Position numbers and translations under genes: made by a program. A stretch of 64,000 nucleotides of DNA from a cyanobiont of Ornithocercus magnificus (lineage in GTDB: Bacteria; Cyanobacteriota; Cyanobacteriia; PCC-6307; Cyanobiaceae). This document shows, piece after piece, positions 17,649 through 28,068 of this stretch (position 1 is the first letter of the stretch; every line of letters begins with the position of its first letter). The notes beneath the pieces are model-generated. The model was not told the DNA's origin, ran no database searches, and worked only from the letters and a program-made list of their open reading frames with translations. The stretch lies in the NCBI GenBank assembly GCA_007996965.1, contig BIMP01000001.1:992001-1056000 (forward strand), written 5' to 3'.

Positions 17649-17972
17649 TCAACTGGCAATAGCGATCTCAAGTTTTTCTCTCAACTCACCTGAGTTGTAT
17701 AACTCGATTAGGATATCTGAGCCACCGATGAACTCACCCTTCACGTAGACCTGGGGGATTGTCGGCCAGTTAGAGAACTCCTTAATTCCCTGACGGATTT
17801 CCATATCAGAGAGAATATCAAAGGTTTCAAAATTCATACCAAGGGCATTGAGAATTTGCACTACATTATTAGAAAAACCACACTGTGGCATCAGCTTCGA
17901 TCCCTTCATAAATACAATAATTGGGTGAGACTGTACTAAAGACTCGATTCGGAGCTTTGTGTTGGGATCCAT
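17649..17972 (-). CDS. grxD: Monothiol glutaredoxin (Grx4 family)
   Basis: 107 residues with the monothiol active site CGFS (PQCGFSNNVVQIL, Cys near 31) and the glutathione-binding blocks WPTIPQVYVKGEFIGGSDI. CGFS glutaredoxins bind a bridging [2Fe-2S] cluster, often with a BolA partner. The bolA gene lies 18 bases upstream in the same direction, which supports a BolA-Grx iron-sulfur unit. Confidence 0.95.
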   Translation of the reverse strand: MDPNTKLRIESLVQSHPIIVFMKGSKLMPQCGFSNNVVQILNALGMNFETFDILSDMEIRQGIKEFSNWPTIPQVYVKGEFIGGSDILIELYNSGELREKLEIAIAS

Positions 17973-17990
17973 AGTTTTAGCAGCGTGATC

Positions 17991-18224
17991 TTAGTTAGGC
18001 GTGGACGTGTTGAGAGCCAAGGCATGAATGGTCTCATTAGCCAGCTGCTCGCGGAGAGCACTGTAGACGAGCTGGTGCTGACGAATCCGGGATATGCCCG
18101 CAAACAATGACGACACTACCGAAACCTGGAGATGGTCACCTTTGCCAGTCAAATCCTCGATGGTGATCTGCGCATCAGGCAGAGAACGCCGGATAGCAGA
18201 CTTAACTTCAGCCAACTGAACCAT
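17991..18224 (-). CDS. BolA family protein
   Basis: 77 residues with the BolA KH-like fold pattern: IRRSLPDAQITIEDLTGKGDHLQVSVVS and SRIRQHQLVYSALREQLANETIHALALNT. The C-terminal His before ALALNT is the usual cluster-ligand region. First gene of bolA-grxD. BolA and CGFS glutaredoxin form [2Fe-2S] heterodimers that take part in iron homeostasis and cluster transfer; the role here is inferred from the pairing. Confidence 0.92.
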   Translation of the reverse strand: MVQLAEVKSAIRRSLPDAQITIEDLTGKGDHLQVSVVSSLFAGISRIRQHQLVYSALREQLANETIHALALNTSTPN

Positions 18225-18742
18225 GGTCTTGGCACTATGTGATGCTATGATGTTGACAGATTAGCTATCACCATTGTTGCTAAGCTTTGATCATCAGGTA
18301 TGTAGCCTTGTTGAGAGTCTAGCACGACTAACCTCTAGCCAGTTCTACTGGCAAAGCATTTCAGTAAGGCTAACATCTGTTCGTAGATGATCAAAGTCCG
18401 TGTTCTACACATTACTTTGACATACATACACCTCTTTGTAGACAACGCAGAGGTCAGAGCCTTGAAAAGCACCACCAAAGAAGCTGACAACTGGCGGAGA
18501 TGCTAAAAGTCATGGTAATCCCTACATGCCATTGCCAGACTTAGAGTCGTTGATATCACATCTTTGCGCTTAAAAAACTTTCACAGATTAGCAACACTAA
18601 AGTTTAATGGCTCTTACTTTGATAGCCTACTACAAAGTTTATTATTAACTTAAATGCATACCCAAGCTGATGCTAGTATCGCAAAAACACGAAGTGTTAG
18701 CGGGAAACAGGAATTTGCATAGTTAATAAGCAAATAGTCAAT
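18225..18742. other. Intergenic region between bolA and the acyltransferase gene
   Basis: 518 bases, AT-rich, no supported gene on either strand. Small repeats only: CATCT/AGATG near 18378-18395 and a CCTC/GAGG pair near 18431-18453. It must contain the bolA-grxD promoter on the minus strand; I cannot place it. Confidence 0.35.
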
Positions 18743-19486
18743 TTATCCCTCTAACAGCGGTCTTCCCACTGCATTCCTGGCTACTTGTTCAGCTACCCGC
18801 ATACCGAAGCAGAGAGAACAGGTGAGGCGTTTTGCCTCCTCACGTCCACTTTTCTGTACCAGAATCTCTTGACCAAAACAGATAGCAGCTCTAGAACGGA
18901 CGTGCGGTACTGCCTCGCTATAAGCAATTCCCACAGGCATTAGCCGTACCGAGACCCCTTGACTGAAAGCTAGCTGGGCAAGGCGAATTAGTCCTGGCAT
19001 TAAACTGATAGGACCATCACTCTGATTAATCCGTCCTTCAGGAAAAACTACCACCTGCTGGCCATCAGCTAGTAGGTCGACAGCATAGCGCAGCGCAGTA
19101 AGCGAGGGGCGATCCTGATCTACAGGAAAACAGCCCAGACGACTGAGGAACCAGCCCTGCAGACCCAACATCTCAGTGCGGGTTACCATAAATCGGCAGT
19201 CACGGCCATTAACACGACGTCCTGCAGCCATCGGCAGTAATAGAGCGTCCCAGCGTGATCGGTGCGTTGGGGCTAGCAAGACAGGTCCACCGACTGGGAG
19301 ATACTCGGGATGCAAAACTTCACATTTGCGGAAGAAGATGCGCAGGACAACATCTTGCGTAAGGATCATTGCAAGACGTGCCCAGATAGGATTGATACCT
19401 AGGCATAGATATGTCTCCCGACTGGCAAGATTCGAGGGCAACGTAGCAGTTGAACCGCGGTTCTGAAGGTAAGGGCTTCGGATCAA
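18743..19486 (-). CDS. plsC: Lysophospholipid (1-acylglycerol-3-phosphate) acyltransferase, PlsC-like
   Basis: 247 residues with the acyltransferase motifs HRSRWD (HX4D catalytic pair, near residue 75) and FPEGRINQSDG (near 155), plus GCFPVDQDRPS between them. It transfers an acyl chain to lysophosphatidic acid to make phosphatidic acid, the substrate of CdsA encoded at 48399-49316. Start ATG 19486. It is divergent from pdxJ with 76 bases between starts. Substrate is inferred from the family. Confidence 0.87.
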   Translation of the reverse strand: MIRSPYLQNRGSTATLPSNLASRETYLCLGINPIWARLAMILTQDVVLRIFFRKCEVLHPEYLPVGGPVLLAPTHRSRWDALLLPMAAGRRVNGRDCRFMVTRTEMLGLQGWFLSRLGCFPVDQDRPSLTALRYAVDLLADGQQVVVFPEGRINQSDGPISLMPGLIRLAQLAFSQGVSVRLMPVGIAYSEAVPHVRSRAAICFGQEILVQKSGREEAKRLTCSLCFGMRVAEQVARNAVGRPLLEG

Positions 19487-19562
19487 AATGGTCCCGCACA
19501 GTTTATTCAGCCGCCGAGGCTTTCCAATGATTCATAAAATTATGCCGATGCTCTAAGGAATT

Positions 19563-20309
19563 ATGGCCACCTTGGGGGTCAACATTGACCACATTGCCAA
19601 CATTCGACAAGCTCGCCGCACCATCGAGCCCAATCCTGTTACTTATGCTTTGCTTGCAGAGCTGGGTGGAGCCGATTGCATTACTGTTCATCTTCGCGAA
19701 GACCGACGCCATATCCAGGAGCATGACGTCGAGCTGCTACGGCGCACAGTCCAGAGTCGGTTGAACCTAGAGATAGCTGCAACTGAAGAAATGATTGCTA
19801 TTGCCCTGCGTATTCGCCCAGACATAGTCACGCTAGTACCAGAACGAAGGCAAGAAGTAACTACAGAAGGTGGTTTAGACGTTAAAAATCAACAACGCGA
19901 TTTGGGCAACGCCGTGCATAAATTACAAAATGCTGGGATCCCCGTCAGTCTGTTTGTAGATCCAGAAGTTGGCCAACTCGTGGCTTGCAAGGGCTGTGGG
20001 GCTAGTTGGGTTGAACTTCATACAGGCGCTTATGTCAGTGTAAGCTGGGACAAACAGTTTTTTCAGCTGGCAAAATTAGAGGAGGCTACTGCTCACGCCC
20101 GTACTATTGGTTTACGAGTAAATGCTGGCCACGGCTTAACCTATCAGAATGTTGAACCTGTTGCAGCCATCGATGGGATAGAAGAATTAAATATCGGTCA
20201 TACGATTGTGACCCGATCTATTGCTGTTGGACTACAACAAGCAGTCAGGGAGATGAAGCAACTGGTTCGATACCCTCAACGCCATCTTCTCGCTTCTCAA
20301 GCTCTATGA
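19563..20309 (+). CDS. pdxJ: Pyridoxine 5'-phosphate synthase
   Basis: Condenses 1-deoxyxylulose 5-phosphate with 3-amino-2-oxopropyl phosphate in the DXP-dependent vitamin B6 pathway. 248 residues with standard blocks: [16 protein letters not shown] at the start, [58 protein letters not shown] and [18 protein letters not shown] barrel. Its last codons overlap the ycf54 start by 4 bases (ATGA), so the two are translationally coupled. Confidence 0.97.
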   Translation: MATLGVNIDHIANIRQARRTIEPNPVTYALLAELGGADCITVHLREDRRHIQEHDVELLRRTVQSRLNLEIAATEEMIAIALRIRPDIVTLVPERRQEVTTEGGLDVKNQQRDLGNAVHKLQNAGIPVSLFVDPEVGQLVACKGCGASWVELHTGAYVSVSWDKQFFQLAKLEEATAHARTIGLRVNAGHGLTYQNVEPVAAIDGIEELNIGHTIVTRSIAVGLQQAVREMKQLVRYPQRHLLASQAL

Positions 20310-20629
20310 CAACTTATCATTTTGTCGTTGCTAGTGAGCGCTTCCTTACCGAAGAAGAGCCCCTCGATGAGGTCCTACGTGAGCGGCACCGTAACTATGC
20401 TGAGCGGGAAAAGCCAATTGACTTCTGGCTGCTGCGCTGCCCGGCATTTCTGGAGGCTCCAGAATTACAACCACTTGCAGCTAGTGTTCCACGACCAGCC
20501 GCGGCTGTGGTTTCAACAGACTACGCTTTCATCAGTTTTATGAAATTAAGGTTAGAGTTTGTTGCTGTAGGATATTTTGAAGCTCCAAGTGTTAACATTC
20601 CTAATCCGTTAGCACAAAGGCAAGATTAG
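20306..20629 (+). CDS. ycf54: Ycf54 family, Mg-protoporphyrin IX monomethyl ester cyclase accessory protein
   Basis: 107 residues. The family pattern is clear: [75 protein letters not shown] and FEAPS. Ycf54 binds the aerobic cyclase (AcsF/ChlE) and is needed for its build-up in Synechocystis and plants. It acts two steps before the vinyl reductase and chlG products in chlorophyll synthesis. Overlaps pdxJ by 4 bases. Confidence 0.92.
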   Translation: MTTYHFVVASERFLTEEEPLDEVLRERHRNYAEREKPIDFWLLRCPAFLEAPELQPLAASVPRPAAAVVSTDYAFISFMKLRLEFVAVGYFEAPSVNIPNPLAQRQD

Positions 20630-21003
20630 GTAAATACAGCTCATCTTAATCACACTATGATATAAAAGGCCTACAACACTGCAGTACTGTTCAGCAGCCT
20701 AGCTAAAGATAGCTTGCCAGCATAGGAATTAAGCGGTTTCATTAGCGGCAGCCTTAAAGTGCCAAGCTTGAGAGACAAAGCAGGGCTAGCGTCTACATAT
20801 CAGCCAGTCTTACGAACGGCCCTCACTCAGAGATCTCTATTTAGTCTTCATATAAATATTGATATATCGACAGGTTTCTATGAGTAGTAGTGTGCCCAGT
20901 ATGAGTGACCAGCTTAACCAAATTAGTATTCTTTGTGGGAGAGTCCCCGCTGTGCTTGCTACAAATTAGGCAGTGAAAAGTTTTACCTCATAGCTAGTGA
21001 CTT
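20630..21003. other. Intergenic region ycf54-recC
   Basis: 374 bases, AT-rich. A 22-codon frame ATG 20901 to stop 20969 precedes recC but has no known motif. No SOS-box-like repeat that I trust was found in front of recC. Confidence 0.35.
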
Positions 21004-24000
21004 GTGCTGACTATCTATAGCAGCAACCGTGCTGAATGGCTTGCCCAAATTATGGCTGATCAACTCAGTCTTGATCCTCCTGACCCCTTTGAGCGAGTAG
21101 AAGTGATAGTTAATGCCCGGTCAGTTGGTAACTGGTTAAGTGAACAGCTCGCCGAAAAAAACGGTATTAGTGCCAATATATATTTTCTTTTTCCCGGCAC
21201 TCATCTTCGTCAACTTGTTCGTATTGTGCTAACAGGTGATGGGGATGAACAGGAAGATCCATGGAGAGCTCCGTCTCTAGCATGGAATGTGCTGGAGGCT
21301 TTACCAGATCTGTTACAGCAGAACGAATCTGAGGCTCTGAAAGACTGGACACTAAATCATCCATGTAATCAGAGAACTCTCAATCGGGGGTGGTGGCAAC
21401 TTGCCAGAATGATTGCTGATGTATTTGATGACTACGCACTTTACCGCCCGGATCGTTTGCGCTCATGGCTATCAGATGGAGAAAAGAGACTTCGAGCTCC
21501 GGTCTCCACGAAGGGAGAGAGTCTACCTCAGTCACTCTGCTGGCAGCCAGTATTAGCGCGCATACTTGGACAGCGATTGGAATTGCCACCATTTGGGCTA
21601 CAAGTGAGTGAGGCTGCAGAGCAGCTTAGGTGCATGCCTATCAAACCAGTGAAGCTTCCCAAGAAACTGCGACTATTTGGGCTTAGTAATATGGCTTCCT
21701 CACAAGTAGACCTACTACAGGCACTCTCCAAAGTAATTGATGTTCAGATCTTTCTGCTAACACCTTGCTCAGATCTCTGGAAACGCTGTTGTATTCGTCA
21801 AGAGCAGCTTGGAGATGATTGGCGCAAATTACCGCTCGGAGCAAATTGGCTATTAGAGGCGCCGAGGCTTGAGTCTCTCCTCGGCTGTATGGGTGCAGAG
21901 TTCCAGCAGATACTTCAAGGAAGTATAGATAGCCAATTAGATACATGTAAGAAAGAAGATCTGTTTGCGGCGCCAGCAACTATGGCCCGGAACCAGGGAC
22001 GTGAGCCGACACTACTAGAACAGTTACAGCAACAATTGACGGTTGGGGAAAGCAACGCACCACTTTGGCGTTGCGATAGCGATAGCTCTCTTCTATTCAT
22101 GGCTTGTCCGGGTGTGTTGCGAGAGATACAGATAGTGCGTGATCAGATTCTGCAGTGGCTAGCTCTTGATTCAAGCCTCGAACCTAAAGATATTCTGATT
22201 ATGAGTCCGCAAATTAGTAAGTTTATTCCTTTTCTTTCGTCTGTGATGAATGATAGTGCTACAGGTGTGCAACTCCCCTGGCGACTGATTGACTGTAATC
22301 AGCACGTATTACCTGGCCTATGCAAGGCCTTGATAGACTGCCTTGAGACAGCAGCGGGAAGACTAACAGCAACTGGTCTGGAGCGTTTGTTGACTAACCC
22401 AGCTTTGCAGTACGGGTTCGGCATTGATCCTGAAGATCTGCCAGCTCTTAGTCACGCTCTTCAGCGTAGTGGCTTTCGCTGGGGACTCGATGCTGCAGAA
22501 CGCAATGGCTCTGAAGCGCACAGCCTTCTGTGGTGCCTAGATCGATGGCTGCTTGGCTTAGTGCTACCACCAGAGTCAACCTTTATTCCTGGTGGAGTAG
22601 CACCTTTCAGTGAAGGTGTGGAACCAGATCGCATGGTGCATTGGTGGCAAGTACTTACATCCATATCGCAGTTAATTTATCAGCTGCGCAGTTGCCGACC
22701 CTGCCGAGAGTGGGTCTTTCTACTAAACGAAGTTATCAACAAAATATCTAAGGACAATACAAACTGGTCCTCTGAGCGCTCCAGTTTGCTTGACGCACTA
22801 AGAATTTGGCAAGAACGCAGCAGTACTTGCGCTCTTGATCTTGATGCAGCTACCGTAGCTGAGATTCTTACGGAAGAGCTAGCCACTAATAACAGACAAT
22901 TTGATTATCGAAGTGGAACCCTAACCGTAAGCACTCTTGAGGCCATGCGAGCAATCCCTCATCGCATTATTATATTAATGGGTCTAGATGCTAATGTATT
23001 TCCGCGGCAGGATAAGCGCCCCGGGTTTCACATCTTCGAGCATGAATATCGACTTGGTGACCCTTCGCCCAGCAATCGGGACCGTTACGCATTACTCGAA
23101 GCATTGTTATCAGCCCGGCAACATCTGCTGATTACCTGGAATAGCAGAGATGAACGGAGTGGCGAGGAGAGACCTGCTGCTGTCCCAATCCAGCAGTGGT
23201 TGAGCTACTTAGTAGAGCAGCTAGGGCAAGCAGTGTCCAAAGATTCTAAAGTGAGCTTTCGGAATTTACTAACTAAGCCGCCAGCTAACCCTTTAGACTT
23301 GCGCAACTTCATGGCCAACGACTTTGAGTTGCCAAGATGTACTGATCATCGCCAATATAATGCCCTGCGATGGATACAGGCAAACCCTATTGACAGAAAA
23401 TATGAGGGAATCGCTAGGCCTCTGAGATGGCCCAGCGATGATGCTAATGAGTTTTGCCCAAGTGGGATATCACCAGTAAGGAATATCTCTGCCATTGAGA
23501 TTCAACACTGGCTGATGGCTCCACAAAGATTTTGGCTGAAGCAGCTCGGTATAAACATTAGGGAAGATGACAATCCTATTGAAGATCTTGAAGATCTTGA
23601 GCTGAGGGACTGGCAACGCCAAAAATTGGTCCAAAGCCGTCTGGAGGAGTGGCTACAGAGTCCTACCCAAGAGAATGATCAGATGCTGAGATCTAGCGGA
23701 CTAGAGAGCTGGAGTCAAAGACTAACCAGCTGTAGTTTGTCTTCGCTTAATAGGGTAGATATTAGTAGGCTTGAGCAATCTTGGCGCAGTCTACATTCCT
23801 GCTTGCTTTCATTAGGCCACTGTCGAGTAGTGGGCGGCTTTCTGCAAGCTGGCAATAGCGACATTGTAGTCACAGCTGGAGCAGTTAGCTACCGCGAAAT
23901 TATACAAGGCTGGACACATCATTTACAGGCATGTATGAAAGGTACTCTATTACGTAATACTGTGGTAGTCGCACGATGCAAAAGCGATAATAACAGCGAT

Positions 24001-24354
24001 AGTTATGCGCCTTTGTATCGTTGGCTTCCTCTAAGACAAGAGCAAGCTAAAATGCAGTGGGCATTATTACAGCGACTCACAGACATAGGTCACTACTCCT
24101 GCTGGCCAGTACCACCACATAGTGGTTGGGCAATGGCAAAAGAGCAGCGAAACAATCAGTCAGCTAAAAGAAACCGTCATGCCTTCATCTCTGCTTGGGA
24201 TGGTGGTTTTTATAGTCAGGGAGAGCGGCAAAGAATAGAGATGCAGGTCTGCTTTGGGAGTGACTGCAAAGCGACAGATCTCCTAGACACAGAGATATTC
24301 CAGAGAGTTTTTGATGTACTGTACACCCCCTTACTAGAGATGATGGCGACATGA
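21004..24354 (+). CDS. recC: Exodeoxyribonuclease V gamma chain (RecC)
   Basis: 1116 residues, close to the E. coli length, from GTG 21004. N-terminal helicase-like start LTIYSSNRAEWLAQIMADQL and INARSVGNWL-type block (here VNARSVGNWLSEQLAEKNG). Later blocks typical of RecC: LFGLSNMASSQVDLLQAL, FMACPGVLREIQIVRDQI, MSPQISKF, IPHRIIILMGLDANVFPR and RDRYALLEALLSARQHLLITW. RecC holds the complex together, splits the strands and recognises Chi. First gene of recC-recB-recD; it overlaps recB by 4 bases (ATGA). Confidence 0.95.
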   Translation: MLTIYSSNRAEWLAQIMADQLSLDPPDPFERVEVIVNARSVGNWLSEQLAEKNGISANIYFLFPGTHLRQLVRIVLTGDGDEQEDPWRAPSLAWNVLEALPDLLQQNESEALKDWTLNHPCNQRTLNRGWWQLARMIADVFDDYALYRPDRLRSWLSDGEKRLRAPVSTKGESLPQSLCWQPVLARILGQRLELPPFGLQVSEAAEQLRCMPIKPVKLPKKLRLFGLSNMASSQVDLLQALSKVIDVQIFLLTPCSDLWKRCCIRQEQLGDDWRKLPLGANWLLEAPRLESLLGCMGAEFQQILQGSIDSQLDTCKKEDLFAAPATMARNQGREPTLLEQLQQQLTVGESNAPLWRCDSDSSLLFMACPGVLREIQIVRDQILQWLALDSSLEPKDILIMSPQISKFIPFLSSVMNDSATGVQLPWRLIDCNQHVLPGLCKALIDCLETAAGRLTATGLERLLTNPALQYGFGIDPEDLPALSHALQRSGFRWGLDAAERNGSEAHSLLWCLDRWLLGLVLPPESTFIPGGVAPFSEGVEPDRMVHWWQVLTSISQLIYQLRSCRPCREWVFLLNEVINKISKDNTNWSSERSSLLDALRIWQERSSTCALDLDAATVAEILTEELATNNRQFDYRSGTLTVSTLEAMRAIPHRIIILMGLDANVFPRQDKRPGFHIFEHEYRLGDPSPSNRDRYALLEALLSARQHLLITWNSRDERSGEERPAAVPIQQWLSYLVEQLGQAVSKDSKVSFRNLLTKPPANPLDLRNFMANDFELPRCTDHRQYNALRWIQANPIDRKYEGIARPLRWPSDDANEFCPSGISPVRNISAIEIQHWLMAPQRFWLKQLGINIREDDNPIEDLEDLELRDWQRQKLVQSRLEEWLQSPTQENDQMLRSSGLESWSQRLTSCSLSSLNRVDISRLEQSWRSLHSCLLSLGHCRVVGGFLQAGNSDIVVTAGAVSYREIIQGWTHHLQACMKGTLLRNTVVVARCKSDNNSDSYAPLYRWLPLRQEQAKMQWALLQRLTDIGHYSCWPVPPHSGWAMAKEQRNNQSAKRNRHAFISAWDGGFYSQGERQRIEMQVCFGSDCKATDLLDTEIFQRVFDVLYTPLLEMMAT

Positions 24355-27300
24355 ATGCGCCCGTGCTCTATTCCTTCGAAGCCAATGATTATCCACTAAA
24401 CCCCGGCCTGCGTTTGCTGGAGGCTAGTGCGGGTACTGGCAAGACATTTGCATTAGCTCATATTGTACTGCGACTACTGACTGAGCGGCAGCTGAAACTA
24501 CGCCAACTGTTAGTAGTGACTTTTACTGATGCAGCAGCAGCAGAGCTGAGAAACCGTATTAGCGACCGTCTTGCAGCTGCCCTGGCTGCTTTTGAAGCAA
24601 TAGAGCAATTGCGCACTCCAACAACACCTGACAGCATCTTAGCTGAGTGGATTGAGCGCTACAGCAAAAATTTAGAGCACCGCCATCGCTGGACTGGTTA
24701 TCTCCTTGAAGCACTTGGAGGTCTAGACCATGCCGACATCACTACGATTCATGGCTTTTGCCATCGGACTCTTTGTCGGCAAGCCCTAAGCAGTGGGGGG
24801 AGCTTCAAGCCTATTCTAGAAGAAAATAGTCAGGAGCGCATCAGCCAAATCGTGCATGATTATTGGCAAGAACAAATTCTGCAGTTACCAAGTGAGGATA
24901 TTGAGGGTCTACTCAATGCCAAGTTGAATATCTCATCTTTAGCCCGTATTTTACATCAGTTAGATCAGAGACCAAATCTGCAACTTCCAGAATCTCCTGA
25001 GCCAACTGACCTAGAGGGGGAGCTCGAACCAGTATTCAGATCAGAGCTACGACACCGACTTCGCTGCTTTAAAGAGCTCTGGCATCAAGATAGTCAAGAG
25101 CTAGAACAAAAGCTACGTTCCTATGCTGCTAGTTGGAGAGCACGTGGTGCAAAGAATATCTCACCCTTCTATGTCACTCAATCACGCAGGAAATACTTTG
25201 ATGAGGTTGATCACTGGCTAGCAAGTGAATCTGATCCAGGCTATGGATCAGTGCGGCGTCTAGAGACTTTGGGAAGTTTTCTTCACCCAGGAGTTTTTTG
25301 CCGAGTGGCGCGCCGATGTGGAGAACAATCTCCCTCACTACCTGTATCAAAGCTGCAGAAAGCTGTCGCTAACCTTTGGGATGGCCCTGCTGAGTTGGCC
25401 TGGCGTCATGCAGTCCATCACTGCTGGAAGCAACTTCAGAAGCAAAGATACCAGGATGGCGTGATGACTTTTGCTGAGCTACTCTTAAAGTTAGATCTAG
25501 TGCGTCAAAAAACCTCCTGGCTCTCATCACTGCGAAATCGTTATCGTGTTGCTCTAATCGATGAATTTCAGGACACAGACCCAGTGCAGTGGAGGTTGAT
25601 GCAAACTATCTTCGCCGAAAGTTCCGAGCATCTCCTGTTGGTGGTTGGAGACCCAAAGCAGGCAATCTATCAATTCCGTGGCGGTGACTTAAGTACTTAC
25701 TTCGCTGCCCGGGAACAAGTCCACCGCTGCGATTTTTTAGTCAAAAATTTTCGGGCTAGCACTCCACTAGTGGAGGGACTCAATGCTTTTATGGCACCAG
25801 GTATGCGACGCTCACAGTTGGCTATACCAGAAGTAACACCACAAAGTGACATACGCCCAATCAAATGTCTAGAATCCCATCCGCTCGAGCTGATCCTACT
25901 TGACACAAAAAACATAGAAGACGGAACTTCTTTACCATCCTGCACTACAATGTCAGAGTGCATTCCTGAATTAGTTGCTAGAAGAGCAGTTCAACTTTTA
26001 GAAAATAATAAGCACCTTACCCTTCAAGACCTCTGCGTGCTTGTTAGTACTCATCGTCAGGCGGAGGAGATACAAAGTGCTCTAGCGCATGTAGATTTAC
26101 CGAGTCGATTAACAAGGCAGGGAGATATTCTGGCTAGTGAAGCTGCAGCAATACTTCAGTATTTCCTTAATGCACTGGCATATCCTAATGAAGGCTCATG
26201 TCTACGACTCTTAGCTATATCGCCATTATTGGAATGGAACCTAGAGGAGCTTAAACAAGCAGATGAGAATGGAAGACTCAGCCAATTGTCAGAGCAAATG
26301 TACCGCTGGAGAAGATTGATTCCCCAGATAGGACTTTTAGGTTGTCTAAATGGGTTTCTCGATGGTCGAGTATTTGCAAATTTCTCTAGGCGTAACCACT
26401 TGCTCAGTGATGTGCAGCAATGTGCACAGCTAGTGCAGCTTGCTATGTATGAGCAAGGGCTATCTACCACAGCAGCAATGAGTTGGCTGCAACGCCAGCG
26501 TCGCTATCCTAAGTATCCTGCTCATCACAGTCGCCAGCCACGCAGTGATATTGCAGAGTATGCAATATCAGTCGTAACAATCCATCACAGTAAAGGTCTA
26601 GAGTATCCCATAGTGTTCTGTCCTTATCTTTGGCAAGCGCCACCTGCAGAGCATGGCCCTATTTGGTGCCAAAGCAAGGATGCCAATGGAAATACACATT
26701 TGACACTAGCGCTAAATACTGATTGGGGCAAAGGCTATCTGGCTAGAGTAGATTCTGAGGAACAGAGGTGCAAGGAAAGCGAGCGCCTGGCTTATGTTGC
26801 ACTAACGCGTGCAAAGCAGATGGTAATCCTATTTTGGGGCCACGCGGTAAATCAGGAAAAAAATCCTCTAGTCAATTGGTTATTCAGTGGTAAGGACTGT
26901 GGGCTGTTGCTTAAGGAGCAAAGCTCAACCCATTTGCAAGAAATACTCGAGAAGCGAAATGTCCCTATCAGTCTCCGGAAAGCATCAAGCTTACCCTTAC
27001 AGTCGCACTGGCGCCCACCATTATTGCACGGCAAGCCGGCTCTAGGCCCAGTCCCTGAACGGACCCTTGACTATTGCTGGGGGCATGGTAGCTACTCTGC
27101 TTGGGTTGACAAAGACAGAGACTTGAATGGTGGCGATGCTGGCCTGCAAGATAGAGGTAGTGGCAGGAATGGTTGGGCTACATCATCTCTCCAGTGCAAT
27201 TTATATCCACCGGATGGTGAGGATTGCTGGAATACACAAGGCCCACTAGGAGAATTTCCCCGTGGTGCATCAGCTGGTGAATGTCTTCATCGAATCCTTG

Positions 27301-28067
27301 AGCATCTGCCCTTTGAATCACCATCGAGAACGCCCAATGCTCTAGATTTGATTCATCGCGAATTGGCAAGAGCTGGTTTGAAAGCTGAATGGGCAATAGC
27401 TGTACAAAAGGGTCTAGATCTCATACTGACAACACCTTTACTGCTACCTGGCAATGAGTTCAAACAGTCACTAGCTGACCTGTCTGAAGGGCAATTACTG
27501 CGCGAGTTGAAGTTTAATTTGCCAGTTGCTCATCATGGCTCTCCACTCAGAGCTGCTGACGTGGCTGCTTGCTTTTGCCAAGATCCCAACCATAGCTTTG
27601 CTGCAGAGTACGCTAATCAAGTTGCTTCTCTGTCCTTCATCAGTCGAGGATTTTTAACTGGATCAATTGACCTAATCATTTGTGATAGAGATGAAAGTCA
27701 CAATAGTCGCTGGTGGGTGCTCGATTGGAAGAGCAACTGGATTGGTGTGCGAGACAGTACAGGAATTGTCCTTGCTTGTGGACCTAGGCACTATAGCAGG
27801 CCGGCAATGGAAGCTCAAATGCTGCAGCATCACTATCCGCTGCAAGCTCACCTCTACCTTGTTGCGCTGCACCGCTACTTGAGCTGGCGTCTTGCTAATT
27901 ACCAGCCTGGAAAGAATCTTGGAGGATATGTCTGTGCTTTCCTCCGCGGTATGCCTGGAAAGATAAACTTAAGCCGGAAGCTGATAACTATGCCCGGTGT
28001 ATTTGCAGAGCCAGCTCCAGTAAAACGAATCCTTGCTTTGGACAACTTGCTCCAGAAAGGACGATAA
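24351..28067 (+). CDS. recB: Exodeoxyribonuclease V beta chain (RecB helicase-nuclease)
   Basis: 1238 residues. UvrD-type helicase: Walker A EASAGTGKTFALAH near residue 25, HGFCHRTL, Walker B/motif II LIDEFQDTDPVQW near 400, VGDPKQAIYQFRGGD near 430, motif V-like VVTIHHSKGLEYPIVFCP near 745 and motif VI AYVALTRAKQM near 815. The C-terminal nuclease domain keeps GSIDLIICDRD and the catalytic WVLDWKSNW (Asp/Lys near 1125). So both the motor and nuclease look functional. Sits between recC (4-base overlap) and recD (1-base gap). Repairs double-strand ends with RecA. Confidence 0.96.
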   Translation: MNAPVLYSFEANDYPLNPGLRLLEASAGTGKTFALAHIVLRLLTERQLKLRQLLVVTFTDAAAAELRNRISDRLAAALAAFEAIEQLRTPTTPDSILAEWIERYSKNLEHRHRWTGYLLEALGGLDHADITTIHGFCHRTLCRQALSSGGSFKPILEENSQERISQIVHDYWQEQILQLPSEDIEGLLNAKLNISSLARILHQLDQRPNLQLPESPEPTDLEGELEPVFRSELRHRLRCFKELWHQDSQELEQKLRSYAASWRARGAKNISPFYVTQSRRKYFDEVDHWLASESDPGYGSVRRLETLGSFLHPGVFCRVARRCGEQSPSLPVSKLQKAVANLWDGPAELAWRHAVHHCWKQLQKQRYQDGVMTFAELLLKLDLVRQKTSWLSSLRNRYRVALIDEFQDTDPVQWRLMQTIFAESSEHLLLVVGDPKQAIYQFRGGDLSTYFAAREQVHRCDFLVKNFRASTPLVEGLNAFMAPGMRRSQLAIPEVTPQSDIRPIKCLESHPLELILLDTKNIEDGTSLPSCTTMSECIPELVARRAVQLLENNKHLTLQDLCVLVSTHRQAEEIQSALAHVDLPSRLTRQGDILASEAAAILQYFLNALAYPNEGSCLRLLAISPLLEWNLEELKQADENGRLSQLSEQMYRWRRLIPQIGLLGCLNGFLDGRVFANFSRRNHLLSDVQQCAQLVQLAMYEQGLSTTAAMSWLQRQRRYPKYPAHHSRQPRSDIAEYAISVVTIHHSKGLEYPIVFCPYLWQAPPAEHGPIWCQSKDANGNTHLTLALNTDWGKGYLARVDSEEQRCKESERLAYVALTRAKQMVILFWGHAVNQEKNPLVNWLFSGKDCGLLLKEQSSTHLQEILEKRNVPISLRKASSLPLQSHWRPPLLHGKPALGPVPERTLDYCWGHGSYSAWVDKDRDLNGGDAGLQDRGSGRNGWATSSLQCNLYPPDGEDCWNTQGPLGEFPRGASAGECLHRILEHLPFESPSRTPNALDLIHRELARAGLKAEWAIAVQKGLDLILTTPLLLPGNEFKQSLADLSEGQLLRELKFNLPVAHHGSPLRAADVAACFCQDPNHSFAAEYANQVASLSFISRGFLTGSIDLIICDRDESHNSRWWVLDWKSNWIGVRDSTGIVLACGPRHYSRPAMEAQMLQHHYPLQAHLYLVALHRYLSWRLANYQPGKNLGGYVCAFLRGMPGKINLSRKLITMPGVFAEPAPVKRILALDNLLQKGR

Positions 28068-28068
28068 C

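Noticed and set aside
20681-20710. LexA/SOS box near AGTACTGTTC upstream of recC
   Set aside because: Only half of the cyanobacterial RGTAC-N-GTWC pattern is present and it is about 300 bases from the start.
20901-20969. 22-codon ORF before recC as a leader peptide
   Set aside because: No regulatory codons, no attenuator-like stems and no known precedent; chance is likely.
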